Made by a program: the position numbers and the translations under genes. DNA of 64,000 nucleotides, taken from contig JAGTJM010000095.1 of assembly GCA_020747015.1 (NCBI GenBank), positions 1 to 64,000 on the forward strand, read 5' to 3'. Source of the DNA: Pyrenochaeta sp. MPI-SDFR-AT-0127 (lineage: Eukaryota > Ascomycota > Dothideomycetes > Pleosporales > Cucurbitariaceae). The notes below the pieces were generated by a model that saw only the letters and a program-made list of their open reading frames with translations, made no database searches and was not told the DNA's origin. Positions 32,598 through 43,526 of this stretch are shown piece after piece (positions within the stretch are counted from its first letter, which is position 1; each line of letters opens with the position of its first letter).

Positions 32598-33222
32598 CAG
32601 GTCGTCCTCGCGGTAGCTCCAATGTGGTGTGCTGGTTTGGCTGAAGCCTTGCATTCTGTAATAGACAGGATCTGCGTACTCCGTTGCAGTATTGGACGTA
32701 TGATGGGGCCCGCCTTGCGCCTCTCACCTAATAAGGACAATATTGACCGGAAGTGTATCTAGCACACAAGCGATGTCGCGAACCAGCGGCCAGCGGTATT
32801 AAAGAGAACAAAAAGCTGGAGCTTCCGCTGAACCCAGTTGAGTGAAGCGAGGCTAGGATGAAGATCGACAGGAGTCCAGCCCGGTTACTCCGCGTGCCAG
32901 ATCTGCCAAAATCCTCCATGTCAGTGGTTGTTCGTTTAGATCCGCGCATGGAGCCCTGTCTCAGGATGGGGGTCGTTGCGCAGCGGGGATGTTTGGGGTG
33001 AGCGTCACCGACGCGTGGCTGTGAGCGACATCTACTTCAACACACAGCTGGCACCATTCCGAGAGAAATGCAAATGCCGATCTACAGCATCTGAGGCTAT
33101 AGATCTTATCCGAGGAGTGACATGTCGCTGACGAGGATGCGCGAAAACTAGCAAACCTTGGAGGAACCGGGGCGTTTTGAGGCGTAGCTGAGTACCCACC
33201 CCTAAGGAAAGAGCGATAGCGG
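32598..33222. other. intergenic; decayed upstream part of a TPR gene possible
   Basis: No intact frame. The last 300 bases are in the right position to be the mutated upstream repeats of the TPR fragment that follows, but no repeat unit could be read there. Confidence 0.3.
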
Positions 33223-33495
33223 TGGAACGAAGCTGAAAAGCTGGATGTGCAAGTGATGGAGACGAGAAAGAGGGTGCTTGGGGACGAGCATCCAGACACG
33301 CTGATCAGTATGGCTAACCTCGCATTCACATTGAAGGGTCAGGGTTCTTTCAGCAAAGCAATTTCCTTAATGGAGGATTGCCACGAGCTGCGGATGGTAG
33401 TCTTAGGTCCTCGACATACTAACACCATATCATCTCGCGAAGCCCTCACAACATGGCGTCTAGAGGCTGTGGAGCTTAGCAAGCAGAGTGGGTAA
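33223..33495 (+). pseudogene. kinesin-light-chain-type TPR fragment (NLR C-terminus relic)
   Basis: About 90 codons read as two TPR_10/TPR_12 units: VMETRKRVLGDEHPDTLISMANLA, then a second unit with MEDCHELRMVVLGPRHTNTIS. The VLG-x-x-HPDTL-x-S-x-x-NLA signature is the repeat found in long arrays at the C-terminus of fungal NACHT or NB-ARC proteins (NLR-like, linked to allorecognition and immunity). Here there is no nucleotide-binding domain, the second unit is degenerate (PRHTNTISS for DHPDTL-S) and the frame stops soon after. It is a fragment, possibly left by repeat contraction or transposition. It lies about 450 bp from a nested MITE. Confidence 0.7.
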
Positions 33496-33949
33496 CAAGC
33501 AAGTCAATCTGAGCCTTGACTTCAGGCGCTTACCTAGATAAGTAGGAGCTAAACCTATCCAAGTAACTTCTAGGCTAAATGTGGTAGTCAATCAAGTCAA
33601 TTTGAGGTTGTTAGCTTCACTTACTTGATTGATGACAACTGTGTTAGCAAGTGAATGATTTCTAGCAAAGAAGATTAGCAAGTAGACTGTTTTTAAAGCG
33701 GCAGGCCAGACATAATACAAAAACAGCATAGCCCGGCATAGTAGTTCGCTTGCCAATCATGGCGAGATGTAGCCTGTGTGAGAATAGGTAGCATTTTGAG
33801 TTGCCACCGCCCACTATGGGGATGGCCGACCCGCACCGGCCACACCCTTGCCATGAACGTCGGCAACTGGATGGTATGTTCTATCTTTATCTATGGATGC
33901 TTCGAGAAGGGTGCTATACCTCTAGTAGTTCTTAGGTAAGCGCAGAATA
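33496..33949. other. short repeats and a hairpin; no gene
   Basis: Variants of the words CAAGTCAAT(C/T)TGAG and AGCAAGT recur several times between 33497 and 33690. GTCAATCAAGTCA (about 33587) and TTACTTGATTGATGA (about 33622) form an imperfect inverted repeat. It looks like degenerate repetitive DNA next to the MITE. Confidence 0.4.
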
Positions 33950-34173
33950 CAGTAACGCGTTCCACCAGAAAGTGGCCCACACTACTTAGTGGCCTAGCTG
34001 AAAATACACCAAAAATCAGAAAAACTGGCCCTTGTAATCTTAACGATAACTTTATAAAAACGCCTATACATTTATTCCTAGCCTTCTCTACTCATTTAAA
34101 GACCTGCTTTAAGCTCCTAGATCTATAAGTCTTACTATTCTCTAGAAACTTAGTTTTAGGCCCCAATTCTCGA

Positions 34174-34474
34174 GGTGAGATATATTCGGCTCCCCCCAAA
34201 AAGTTATTTGGCTCCCCCCTATAGATATATTACTAAAAGAGGCGTAGCTAGAGCACACGGCTGGAAACACCAAAACTCAGCTTCGATAGATAACTCAATT
34301 AACAGCTCAATTTGCAGCTTGATTAATAGCTCGAGCTGCAAATCGAGCTGCAAATCGAGCCATCAATCGATTTATCTATCAAAGCTAAGTTTTGGTGTTT
34401 CCAGCCGTGCGCTCTTACTACCGACGTTTCCCTTTCTAGTAGTATATCCAGAGTGGAGCCGAATGTATCTCACC
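34174..34474. repeat. second inverted repeat nested in the MITE
   Basis: GGTGAGATATATTCGGCTCC at the left end and its near-perfect reverse complement (ending ATGTATCTCACC) at the right end frame an inner unit of about 300 bp. One of the differences is a T/C transition. No clear target duplication was seen. Confidence 0.75.
34251..34414. repeat. third, innermost inverted repeat
   Basis: Arms of about 45 bp start with GAGCACACGGCTGGAAACAC on the left and its near reverse complement (ending GTGTTTCCAGCCGTGCGCTC) on the right. Their differences are all transitions, including CTCAGC versus CTTAGC. The core holds tandem copies of GAGCTGCAAATC. The arms could form a long hairpin. Confidence 0.8.
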
Positions 34475-34695
34475 AATCCTCGGTGAACTAACTATATCTT
34501 GAGATCTACTTAACAGATCCTCTTAAAAATAGAAATAGTAGCTTAGAGTATATATAGAAGGCTGTAATAAAATTTTAAAGGTGTGTTATTAAGTTATCGT
34601 TAAGATTGCAATGGCCAGTTTTTCAGATTTTTGGTGTGTTTTCAGCTGGGCCACTAAGTGGTGTGGGCCACTTTCTGGTGGAACTCGTTACACTA

Positions 34696-37212
34696 GCGTC
34701 GATGATCTAATCCAAGCATCCTAAAGCTCGCTAACCCAGGCTGTTTCAGCTGAACTCTGGAGCCGTAGCGCGGATAAACTCGCTTTGCATAAATTCTTGC
34801 TGGAGCGTCGCTAGGATTTGGGAGGAAACATTTTATATCATAAGCTATTGATTAAAGCCCCCGAGATTACAGAGCAAGCCCGTAGTTGCGCTGTGACAGG
34901 CGTGCAAAGCAGATCCACCAAATGAAGCCTTGAATGGAATGATCGACGGCATGAGGACAACGTCGTAATTTTTAGTTGACTGTAATATGTTATGAGGGTC
35001 AAACCCTGTAGAGTCATAGAGCTCAAGACGAAATCATGAAATGAATAAGTTGAGACAATAGATGTTCGAACAGTAATTTTTCTGTGTTTCTTTATGACGG
35101 GATTTCGTGTCGCAGGGGGGGATGTTATGTAAATTCTCTCGTGGGCAGGCTATTTTGTAGCATTCACTGGGGAGTTGAGCATCCACTCCAACTCAAGCCC
35201 GGCCGAGGCTATAATAAATTGAACTCCGACCTTTTAAAGCGTTTCAATTTTCTTTGCGATAGTTTTACTTCCTATCCCCCAGCGCCGCCCTTCTTAAAAT
35301 TCATACCAGATTGCTGCTGTTGTTAGAGCGCCAGTAGGTTGGAAAGTCAGCCTTTGATTGGGATAAGATGGCATCCTTCCAATCATCGAAGGCTTTGGTT
35401 GTTGACTAGGAACGCGCTGTTTCTTACAGATGTCGGTGAAGAGCTCGAGGTCGCTAAACCAACCATGTTCTTCCAATATGGCGGGTAGGTAATCCAGTTG
35501 TGTGGAATGTCTCTCAAAGCAGAATGCGTTGCAGTAATGGGTCCATGTGTATCGGCCCCTGACGTGAATGTCAAACGTAATCATGCCGTCTTCTGTGATT
35601 GCCGTACAGACGAGGTGCGGGTGCAACGTTGTCGGGCACATTGATCATGTTGTTATTGCTTGCCTTGCTGTATGGGGCGTTGGAACGGTTGAGATGAATT
35701 TGACCGCGCTATTTTAGTATAAGAGTTCTTATGAAGAGAAGAATGTACCTTTCATATATCGATGGTAATCCATCGAAACAGACCGTGCATGATTCAACCT
35801 CAAACGTAAGGACTGATTCATGTCTAAGACCTATTTTCGAGAAATTGTAGCTCTACCTATTTATTGGACGTGACCGTAGGAGATGCCGCTGAAACGGCAA
35901 AGGTGGCAATGGCGTACTGATTGTGGCTGGAAATCTACAAACAATTGCCTAGTGATGTGGGTACTATAGAGATATACATGGGAGTTCTCGAGCGAGAAAT
36001 CACGGTCTTTGAATCCGAATCTTAGATACGCCAGCTACTATTATCCTTAGATGCAGCAATGTCGAGTGTAATTACTCATATAGAAGAATCATCCAGGGTT
36101 TTCACATGTTGCAGGGAAGAAGCCTGGTTCAACTAGTCGTCATTTTATAAATTATCTTTCATTTTCTACGATAGATCATGTGGCTGAATGGAATCTTAGC
36201 AACAACCGTGGAATTCCAGTCTCATACTGTTTATCCAGCATGTCTATGGCTCCTTAACTACTGTCATCTAAATTAAATAGTACAATATTATCGTACCAAC
36301 ACATTATATCGAAGTCGACAAAAGTCTTACACTGGGCGATATCTACAGCCGTCTGGTCACTCCAGCTGTTGCCTAAACTGAATAGCTGGACCTAGCACCA
36401 CACAACAGGCGGCCGGAAGCTATGCCTCAATTCGCAAACTATTTAGTTCAAACTGTCCGTCAAGCAGGCACTGGCTGCTCCGTGAGACCTATTCTTTGGC
36501 TAAGGCCTATAGTTGAGGCGATGATGAATATTGTCTGTGCGTTTCATAGTACTTCATCACTTGCGCTTAGGTAGCTTGCTTGATTTCGTACTCAAAATCT
36601 TGCCTGTTTTCCTTACTCGACCTCCTGACCAAGCTCTCACCTCCTGAGACCCCATCAAGTCTATGCTCTACAATCCAGGACCAAGTGCGAAATATTTTTG
36701 CAAGTCGTAAGCTTGATTTCTCCATGATAGCGACTATTAAGCTACGGCACAGCTGTTCAAGTCGGCGTGACAACGGATCTGTTAAGGGCGTGAATGACTG
36801 CGACAACCATTTCGTAATCGATACCCGCTTTCAGCTCTAATGAATACATTTGAAAGAGCACCCACATGTTGCTTTCCTTCGCTAACAGAAAGTTCTACTC
36901 ATCGCACCTTAATCGTTAGTGTGACTCTAGTCATAGCCGCTGCTTGGCGAATAAACAGACCACACCCCCGCAGGACAACAGTAGCGCTGTAACTACAGGT
37001 GTCGGGGATGTGACAATCAACAACGTGTACTTTTGCTGTTTGTTGGGGGCGTCTCCGCAGTTGAACAGGTGACGTCAATGCACTTATGCAGCCAAGACAA
37101 ACAGGGATAAGCGGCGCTTGCGAGCATGAAAACTGGGTATCTCCTCACCCACTTTCTCAAGTTTGTTCGCACTCCAGATTCACTATTCGGGTATACAAAT
37201 CGCCCATTCATT
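34696..37212. other. intergenic; one possible hypothetical frame
   Basis: A minus-strand frame of 115 codons (35294-35641) is protein-like in composition, with an ITFDIHVRGRYTW stretch, but has no identifiable domain, so it is listed separately at low confidence. Other frames at 36567-36840 and 37017-37301 overlap on opposite strands and are not supported. 35.7-36.35 kb is AT-rich. Confidence 0.35.
35294..35641 (-). CDS. hypothetical protein, doubtful
   Basis: Single open frame of 115 codons beginning MCPTTLHPHLVCTAI. No signal peptide, membrane segment or known domain is visible. Composition is balanced (aromatic, charged and cysteine residues spread along the length) and unlike the low-complexity frames around it, which is the only reason to list it. 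It may be a surviving exon of a decayed gene. Confidence 0.25.
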   Translation of the reverse strand: MCPTTLHPHLVCTAITEDGMITFDIHVRGRYTWTHYCNAFCFERHSTQLDYLPAILEEHGWFSDLELFTDICKKQRVPSQQPKPSMIGRMPSYPNQRLTFQPTGALTTAAIWYEF

Positions 37213-38830
37213 ATGTCTTCCCTTATCGACACCTTGACTGCCTCTGGAGGCACCGAACCAGCAGGTAGCGTTGATTCATTCCCATGTGGTCTTCGTGTCA
37301 CTCAACATCAAAGGGTTCCTCAATGATATTGTCGAGCAATTGTGGCCAAACATCATTGTTGCTGGCGCCAAAATCGCGAAAGATGTCGTCGAGCCCATTC
37401 TTGCCTCAACGCTTCCAGGACCTCTCTCTAGTCTGCATTTTGTCAAACTAGACCTGGGTCATGTCCCTATGCGATTCTCGCATGTGGACGTTCACAAGAC
37501 TCCTGGTGAGGGCATAAAGCTTGACATGAATCTAGATTGGGAGGGTGTGTGTGATATTGAGCTGGAGGGGAACATGGTCCCCAAAATTGTAAAATCACCT
37601 CACTCGGCAGTGTTTTTGAGCAGCATCTAACCGGACCAACAATGCATAGGGTATCGAAAAGGTTCAGTTGAAGGGGCGGCTCACAATTTTGCTGTGCCCG
37701 CTGACAAATATCATTCCTCTGGTATGGACCATTTCTTGTCAAGCATCATGTTCCTAAGCATGTACTGACATGAATTCGAGATTGGGGCTGCCCAAGTTGC
37801 CTTCATCAACCCGCCGAGTCTAAAGCTGGATTTTACTGATGCTGCCAACATTGCCGACTGCTTTTTGATTGAGAAGACTGTGCGGAATACTATTCTTGGC
37901 ATCATCTCGAGCATGGCTGTCCTCCCCAATCGCTTTCTTGTCAAACTCGATGCCAATAACGACTACTTCAAGACATATCAACATCATCATGGTGTTTTAC
38001 GTCTGACAGTGGAGAGGGCTACCGGAATAACTGCTCCAAAGAAGAGCGGTGCCTCAAGACTACTGGCCAAGATTATCAAGGATGTGCCTGACTGTTATGT
38101 CAAGGTAAACATTGGTGCTGAGGAGGAGTGGCGCACGTCAGTTCAGAAAAACGACCATGATCCTGAATGGAACGAAACGAACGACTTTTTGGTGACAGAT
38201 TATGAGCAAGCCATTGCTGTTGACATCAAAGATGATGATCTGGCTGGCGATGACGACATTGGCCTCGGCTACACCACCATCAAAGAGATTCTAATGAACG
38301 GCGGCTCACAAGAACTGAGTCTCTCCCACAAAGGCGAACCTACCAATGCCAAATTGACCGTGCACGCAAAATTCTACCACTTCGTTGCTGATGCCTACTT
38401 CTTGTCCGCAGAAAACACCGAAGGTCAAGGAAAGAATCAAATTTGTGGTCTTGTCACAATCCTAGTTGCCAGCGCCCTTGGTCTCTCAGGCCAACGTGAT
38501 GAGCTAAACCCCAGCGTGAAGATCACGTGGGGTGATAAGACGTTCCAGACAGCAGCAAAGACTTACTCTCCAGGAATGGACATCTTTAACCCATCCTTCG
38601 ACCAGGCTTTTAGGATTCCTCTGACCTCCGACATGGTTGCTAAACCATCGGAGTTGGGAAGCTTCAAAATTTCACTGATGAACAAAGTAGATACGTCTGG
38701 AAGTGTTGAAGTGGCTTTCCAGGATGTACTTGATGCTCCTGGAATGGTCAAGGAAGACAGTTTTGATGTTGGTTCAGGTGCGTCGGTAAGAGCAAGCATC
38801 TCTGTCCATGGAATTCAGCTGGCCAAGTAA
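37213..38830 (+). CDS. SMP-like and C2-domain protein (tricalbin/extended-synaptotagmin-like, soluble)
   Basis: Predicted exons are 37213-37264, 37314-37588, 37650-37721 and 37781-38830, giving 482 residues with all junctions phase-consistent. The N-terminal half looks like an SMP (synaptotagmin-like, mitochondrial, lipid-binding) module: FLNDIVEQLWPNIIVAG, PILASTLPGPLSSLHFVKLDL, IKLDMNLDWEG, INPPSLKLDFTDAANI, and the closing VLPNRFLVKLD. A C2 domain starts at HGVLRLTVERATG, with KDVPDCYVKVNIGAEEEWRT, DHDPEWNET and DIKDDDLAGDDDIG supplying the acidic Ca2+-loop residues. The remaining about 170 residues look like a second, degenerate C2-like beta-sandwich ending SVHGIQLAK. SMP proteins move lipids at membrane contact sites. 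No N-terminal membrane anchor is seen, unlike yeast tricalbins, so membrane association would depend on the C2 domain. Confidence 0.85.
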
Positions 38831-40897
38831 ACTTACTTCGTTTGTGGGGGCTTTGGAATGCGATGGATCAGAAACACAGTATCAAGTTGTGTGGGCATAT
38901 CCTTCATAGACGAGGGGGGGATTGAGATACCTCGTGGAAGGAAATATCAGTCATAAGGATGTCAATATATTACTCACACATTAGTCTGACATATAATGAA
39001 GTGTGAATATACTGCAATTACCAAGAGACTCATATAACTTTGCCGAGATCTTGCCAACCCAAATTTGTAAGCCTGTCACAACTCTAATATTAGTCACAGT
39101 ACTAAAGCAGCTGTAGCCAGCTCAATTCGAAAATCCAGGAATGTTGCATTTGTCTTGCTCTTAAAATTTCTCTTCTTTCACGAAGAGAATCTTGACAACA
39201 CGATCTTTGTCATGTTAGTAGTCCCGGCAATTGGCGATTGTATTCTGGCGACGTGTCTGTAAACTGTTAGCTTGCTTAGGTAAACCTATTATTCAAAAAG
39301 TTGATTACGATTCAAAATGTCTATTATGCTACACTGTTTCTCGATTCGTGTACGCAGGTCAATTCTGGCCTGTTCTTGAGGACTTCATTTCCATGGCAGC
39401 TGGCACCGGTACATTCAGCTACGTGCTGAGGCTTCTCGGCGCTCCCTTCACGCCAAGTTCAATTGCCCACTGTTTTATTCATGTATATATTGCTCCAAGT
39501 AATATGACACCCACCTCTACCAGCTTACTTTCGGTAGAGTCCATTTGTTGGTGGCACAGATGGCTCTCTGATAGCCTCATAAACTGATGGAGAACGGAGA
39601 ATGGTGGGGGAAACAGTCGAGATTCCGGCGACTGCCACTACGTATTCAGTATCTTTGGATTTAACCAGAAGATTTGTGGGGACCAAATACACAGTCTGCA
39701 GTAGTTAGTGTGGATTCTAGTGTGCTACCCTTGTTGATCGACGTGTGCTATGTCAAAAGACTCGTGGGTGCATGAGGACCTTGGAGGTAGAATTTCACTG
39801 GTGGCTCGATCTATCAGGCGTTGAACCAATCCGAGCTTCGTACTCAATACATTACACTGGTGCTCTCTCAAGTTATGCCCGCAATCTGTTTATAGTCGCA
39901 TCTAGATTGCGCCTTATTGAGTGGAAGGGAATTCTGACTCGCACCTCCGAAGTTGAAGTTCAATGTGAAGGCCTAATATTTAGCCCAGCCAGACATGCAA
40001 CCGTTCGCAACAGCAACACAAGGTTTTTCTATATAATATGGAGGAACATCGTCTCGCACTTTCAGGGTGCACAGACAGATGTACGGCCTAGATAAAATGC
40101 TTCTTTGGCCAGGAGTCATTGAAGCATAGTTATTATACATGTCGATTTCTTGTCCATGGGAGCATCATGCTCAGGCGCAGCATCCTGATCGACATGTCTT
40201 GGCAGAGTGCCATTATCCGGTCGGTATTGTGGATCAAATGTGTAGATTGGCTTCAAGTGTGTCAATGTAGCTTTGTTGCAAAAACATGATTGAAGAGGCA
40301 CATCGACTGCGTAACAAGGAACAAGACGAGTAATTGGCGTTTGCTGCATTGTCGCAGAACTCTCAGTTTACGTGCATGTAGATGGCTCGAGTCATCTCAC
40401 TCACTACTAAAGTCGAGATCGTTTGTGGAGATACAGAACTTACAATGGCATCGTCTAAAGGCTGCTCTGAAACAGCAAAGACCGTAACAAGGTGGTTACC
40501 CAGACTTCCACAGACATGTCACACTTCAAGACCTAGCTGGAAGACAGTCTATTGCTATGATTACCCCACCAGTATCCAAGACCTTGTGTATCAAATAGAA
40601 CATAGCGCGCAGAGTACGGTCTCTGGACAGCCTCAACAGGATTACGTCTTGAGTCTAAACTCAGATAAACCGCTCCACCTTCCCCCCGCTCATCTGTTGT
40701 CATGAGTAGAAAATAGGCCGAAAATTTGATTGTGGATGGCATGATTCCTTCGAATACCAGATTCCGTAGCCAATCCCAGGAAAAAAAAAGGATGAGGTGC
40801 AGCTTTGTCGCGCTTACAGGGTAAGGCAGCAAGAGTGAAATTAAGAGGAAATTCCTCTATCGAAAACTCGATACGCTAGCAGGTTATCTCCCCAAGG
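38831..40897. other. intergenic, no gene recognised
   Basis: Frames at 39231-39587, 39745-40095 and 40382-40705 (plus) show no domain. A minus-strand stretch near 39610-39700 reads SKDTEYVVAVAG, faintly like a class-3 lipase strand, but nothing else of a lipase is present. Confidence 0.35.
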
Positions 40898-43281
40898 TCA
40901 TTGATATGCTTGCCCTTCAATGGGTTGCCTTGCTACTTCGGAGGTGAATGCGCAATGTCTAACGCCGCGCTCATCACCGTCACCACGCTGTGGGCCATCA
41001 GCCACATCGCCCCATTGGACCTCTTTCAACCATAGCTCAGGCTCATATCTTCTCGGATGACACGCCGCGCTGATGATGAAGCTCATGCTCGTCTCGCCTA
41101 GTCCAGTTCGCATCTTTCGGAACGCCCCCATACATACAGTGGTGACCATCAACCCGAAACTAACCCCTATAATTGCAACAATGCCGGTCGCACTGTATCC
41201 GAGGCGCACAAGCTGATCGTTTGAGTCGACCATTCTATGTAAATCAACCCCGTCAATGCGGACCATGAACAGACTCTGCGAGCACAGCCAATGTAGCATG
41301 GCACTACACGCTATCAATGGTAGTGCGTAACGCATTGGGAGCGTAAAGAAGTGGGTTGTACGTTGCATACGTTGGGGTTGCTCACTAACTCTCAGCCCTT
41401 TCTTGGACTCGGTCAAGCGATCAAATTCTTTCGCAACAAGTAGCTTGCTCCAAGTGTTTGTATATGCCACAAATAAGATCGAAAAGCCGAGTTGCGGAAG
41501 ATTTGCTACGAGCAGTGTTGGCACAATGCCCGCGGAGCGGGTGTTATCGCGCTGGAACGATGCGAGAGATTGGATGTCCGCCACACCGAGGCCGATTGAC
41601 CACGCAAAACCCGCCGCACCTTCGATGGCTATGAACAGTTGGACGGCGAGAATTATGATATATGCCGCTGAAGCGCCAATTGTTATGAAAAATTCCAGCG
41701 TGTTGGCGCTGCTAAGCCAGCGTGGACGGACGTTAGTGAATATCTGTGGCCCATACGAGGTTTGGAGGCCGTGTTTACGAAACTGTTTCGAAGATACGAG
41801 ACACATGTCTTTGGTGGTAGGATCCTCTTCTTCGAGGAAGGAGGCAATAGCATCGCCCAGTGTGCGCAGGAAGGGACCTTCCGGGCGCCAGAAGACAAGG
41901 TAGCATATTGTAAGAACTTTGACGCCACCAAAAACAACAACGGCAAGCATGAGCCATTCGTTGAATTGTAGTTGACAAGCGTCCGGGGCCTTGCGTGCGA
42001 AACAGTGGCTCACGGGACTATCGTATACTGTCCAATTCCTTCCAAAGTCGAAGCGTTCTTCGGCCAGTTTCAAGCCACATCGATCATATCTTGTGCGATT
42101 AGGAGGAAAGAGGTCGTGGCACACCCAATGAAAAGGGTCTGGATGGGTGTTCTCCTTGTCGCTAGAAAGCGAGCGCTGTGGATAGCGTGTCCAATGAACG
42201 GGGGATTCAGCGTCTACACGAGAGGACACGACAGCCACATCGCTATAGTCTCTCATAAAGCCAGAGGCATATTTCTGCATACACTCTGAAGGCTCCATAC
42301 GTGTAAATCCATCGTCTCTGGAAGAATTTCGAACATCCTGAAGGAGCTGGATCACGACTGAGATGTTCGTAGCAATGTCGAAAGCGCAGTCAGCGCCATC
42401 GCAGTTCCCTTCCATGCGGGTCCACTGCTCAAACAACTCCGGTGATGAATTGTTTTCCGAAGGCTGAAAATCTATATTGTCGAAGAAGCTTTGGTCAACT
42501 ACAGCTACAGCGTACTGGTTTGTCTGGCTTGTAGTAAAGAACACGGCATTGAAGCTGAACTTGAATCAGTAGAAGGTGAGCAGGTGGCCTTTCGTACTCA
42601 CAATAGGTGGAATGGCAGACCTGTGACAGCCAATAGTATCCAGATCCATATATTCCTCCTTCTCACATGGAATAAGTTCCGTATACTCGCAGTCCCTATT
42701 TCTACCCACTTGCCCTTTCCGTGCGCCACGTTAACCTCTTTCCGCGTTGGAGCGGTCAAGCCCTGCATTGCGTATGTGGAAGCACTCAAAACCAACGTTG
42801 ACACTACGTTAAGGGCGGCGTGAATACCAGTATTAGTCTGACGAACCATCTCGCATTTCCCAGTCATGACTGTTGCGGTGCCGCCTGGGCCATTGTATGT
42901 GGCGAAGAGCCAGGCATAGACGGCAATATTAGCGATGAAGGCCGCGAGGCTGAAAACAAATGCGCGAAGGAGCCCGGCACGCCAGCCTTCGATGAATGTC
43001 TTGTTAAAGGAAATAATCAAGCGGGTAGCAAAATTTTGACGCTCTTTTCGTTCTAGTTGATCCATGAACGTTTTGCGGCGGGAGAATGTTCCCCTTCCGT
43101 TCCGTTTTCCTGTGGCATCGTCTAATCCTACGTTCGCTGGACTCATTTCTCGGCTCAAATCACCTTTGCTCTCGCAGTTACCAGTTCTCTTGGAATGCGA
43201 AGGGTACTCTGGGAGTATGATATTTTGCTGTGCGTTTGGGTCCTCACTCGGAACCCTCTTGAAACCTTGAAAGAACTTCAT
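40898..43281 (-). CDS. DUF6536 multi-pass membrane protein
   Basis: Predicted exons are 43281-42602 and 42554-40898, giving 778 residues. The single intron (GTGAGT...TTCAG, 47 nt) lies inside the helix LPFHLF-FNAVFFTTSQTN. The DUF6536 domain occupies about residues 95-255: GWRAGLLRAFVFSLAAFIAN (TM1), a TGKCEMV cysteine, NVVSTLVLSASTYAMQ (TM2), then LTAPTRKEVNVAHGKGKWVEI and ASIRNL before TM3. A large extracytoplasmic loop with several cysteines and N-glycosylation sequons follows (about 255-455). Four or more further helices make up the C-terminal half, including LMLAVVVFGGVKVLTICYLVF and SIGLGVADIQSLASF. The family is common in ascomycetes, often as expanded membrane proteins of unknown role. 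The N-terminal 90 residues are hydrophilic and cytoplasmic. The frame is intact. Confidence 0.88.
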
Positions 43282-43513
43282 GGGAGCACAGTTGCTCGCA
43301 AAAGCGCTATCGTGTGCAAGTAATTATGGTCTACGCACAGCATGAGAAGCGGCAAAAAAGAAGGATAAAACCGCTGGAAAGAGCTTGCAAAGTGGTGCGC
43401 TCTTGTGAAATGAGAAACCGCTAAATGCACGAGAGAAACGACAGAGTGATATGGACAGAAGGCTGCAAAAACAAGGCAACAGAGAAACTCTGAGGCTCAA
43501 GGTCAACAAATGG

Positions 43514-43526
43514 CCCCCCCCCCCCC
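43514..43526 (+). repeat. C13 homopolymer upstream of the DUF6536 gene
   Basis: Thirteen consecutive C, followed by AAATTTGG and another C run, lie about 235 bases upstream of the minus-strand start codon. On the transcribed sense this is a poly-G tract, which is length-unstable and able to form unusual structures. Confidence 0.85.

Larger units (their letters stand above)
33950..34693. mobile_element. 744-bp MITE with ~100-bp terminal inverted repeats (Tc1/mariner-like)
   Basis: The first about 100 bases are the imperfect reverse complement of the last about 100. The outer end begins CAGTAACGCGTTCCACCAG on the left; the right end, reverse-complemented, begins GTGTAACGAGTTCCACCAG. Each end is flanked by TA (33948-33949 and 34694-34695), the target-site duplication of Tc1/mariner/Fot1 elements, and CAGT is their usual terminus. 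No transposase frame is present, so it is non-autonomous. Between the two arms, four of the base differences are left-arm TA against right-arm CA (for example CTACTTAG versus CCACTTAG), which is the RIP signature. Two further inverted repeats are nested inside. Confidence 0.8.

Noticed and set aside
39600..39720. SKDTEYVVAVAG on the minus strand, reminiscent of a class-3 lipase strand
   Set aside because: No GHSLGG motif, no Asp/His blocks and no continuous frame; the resemblance is too short.
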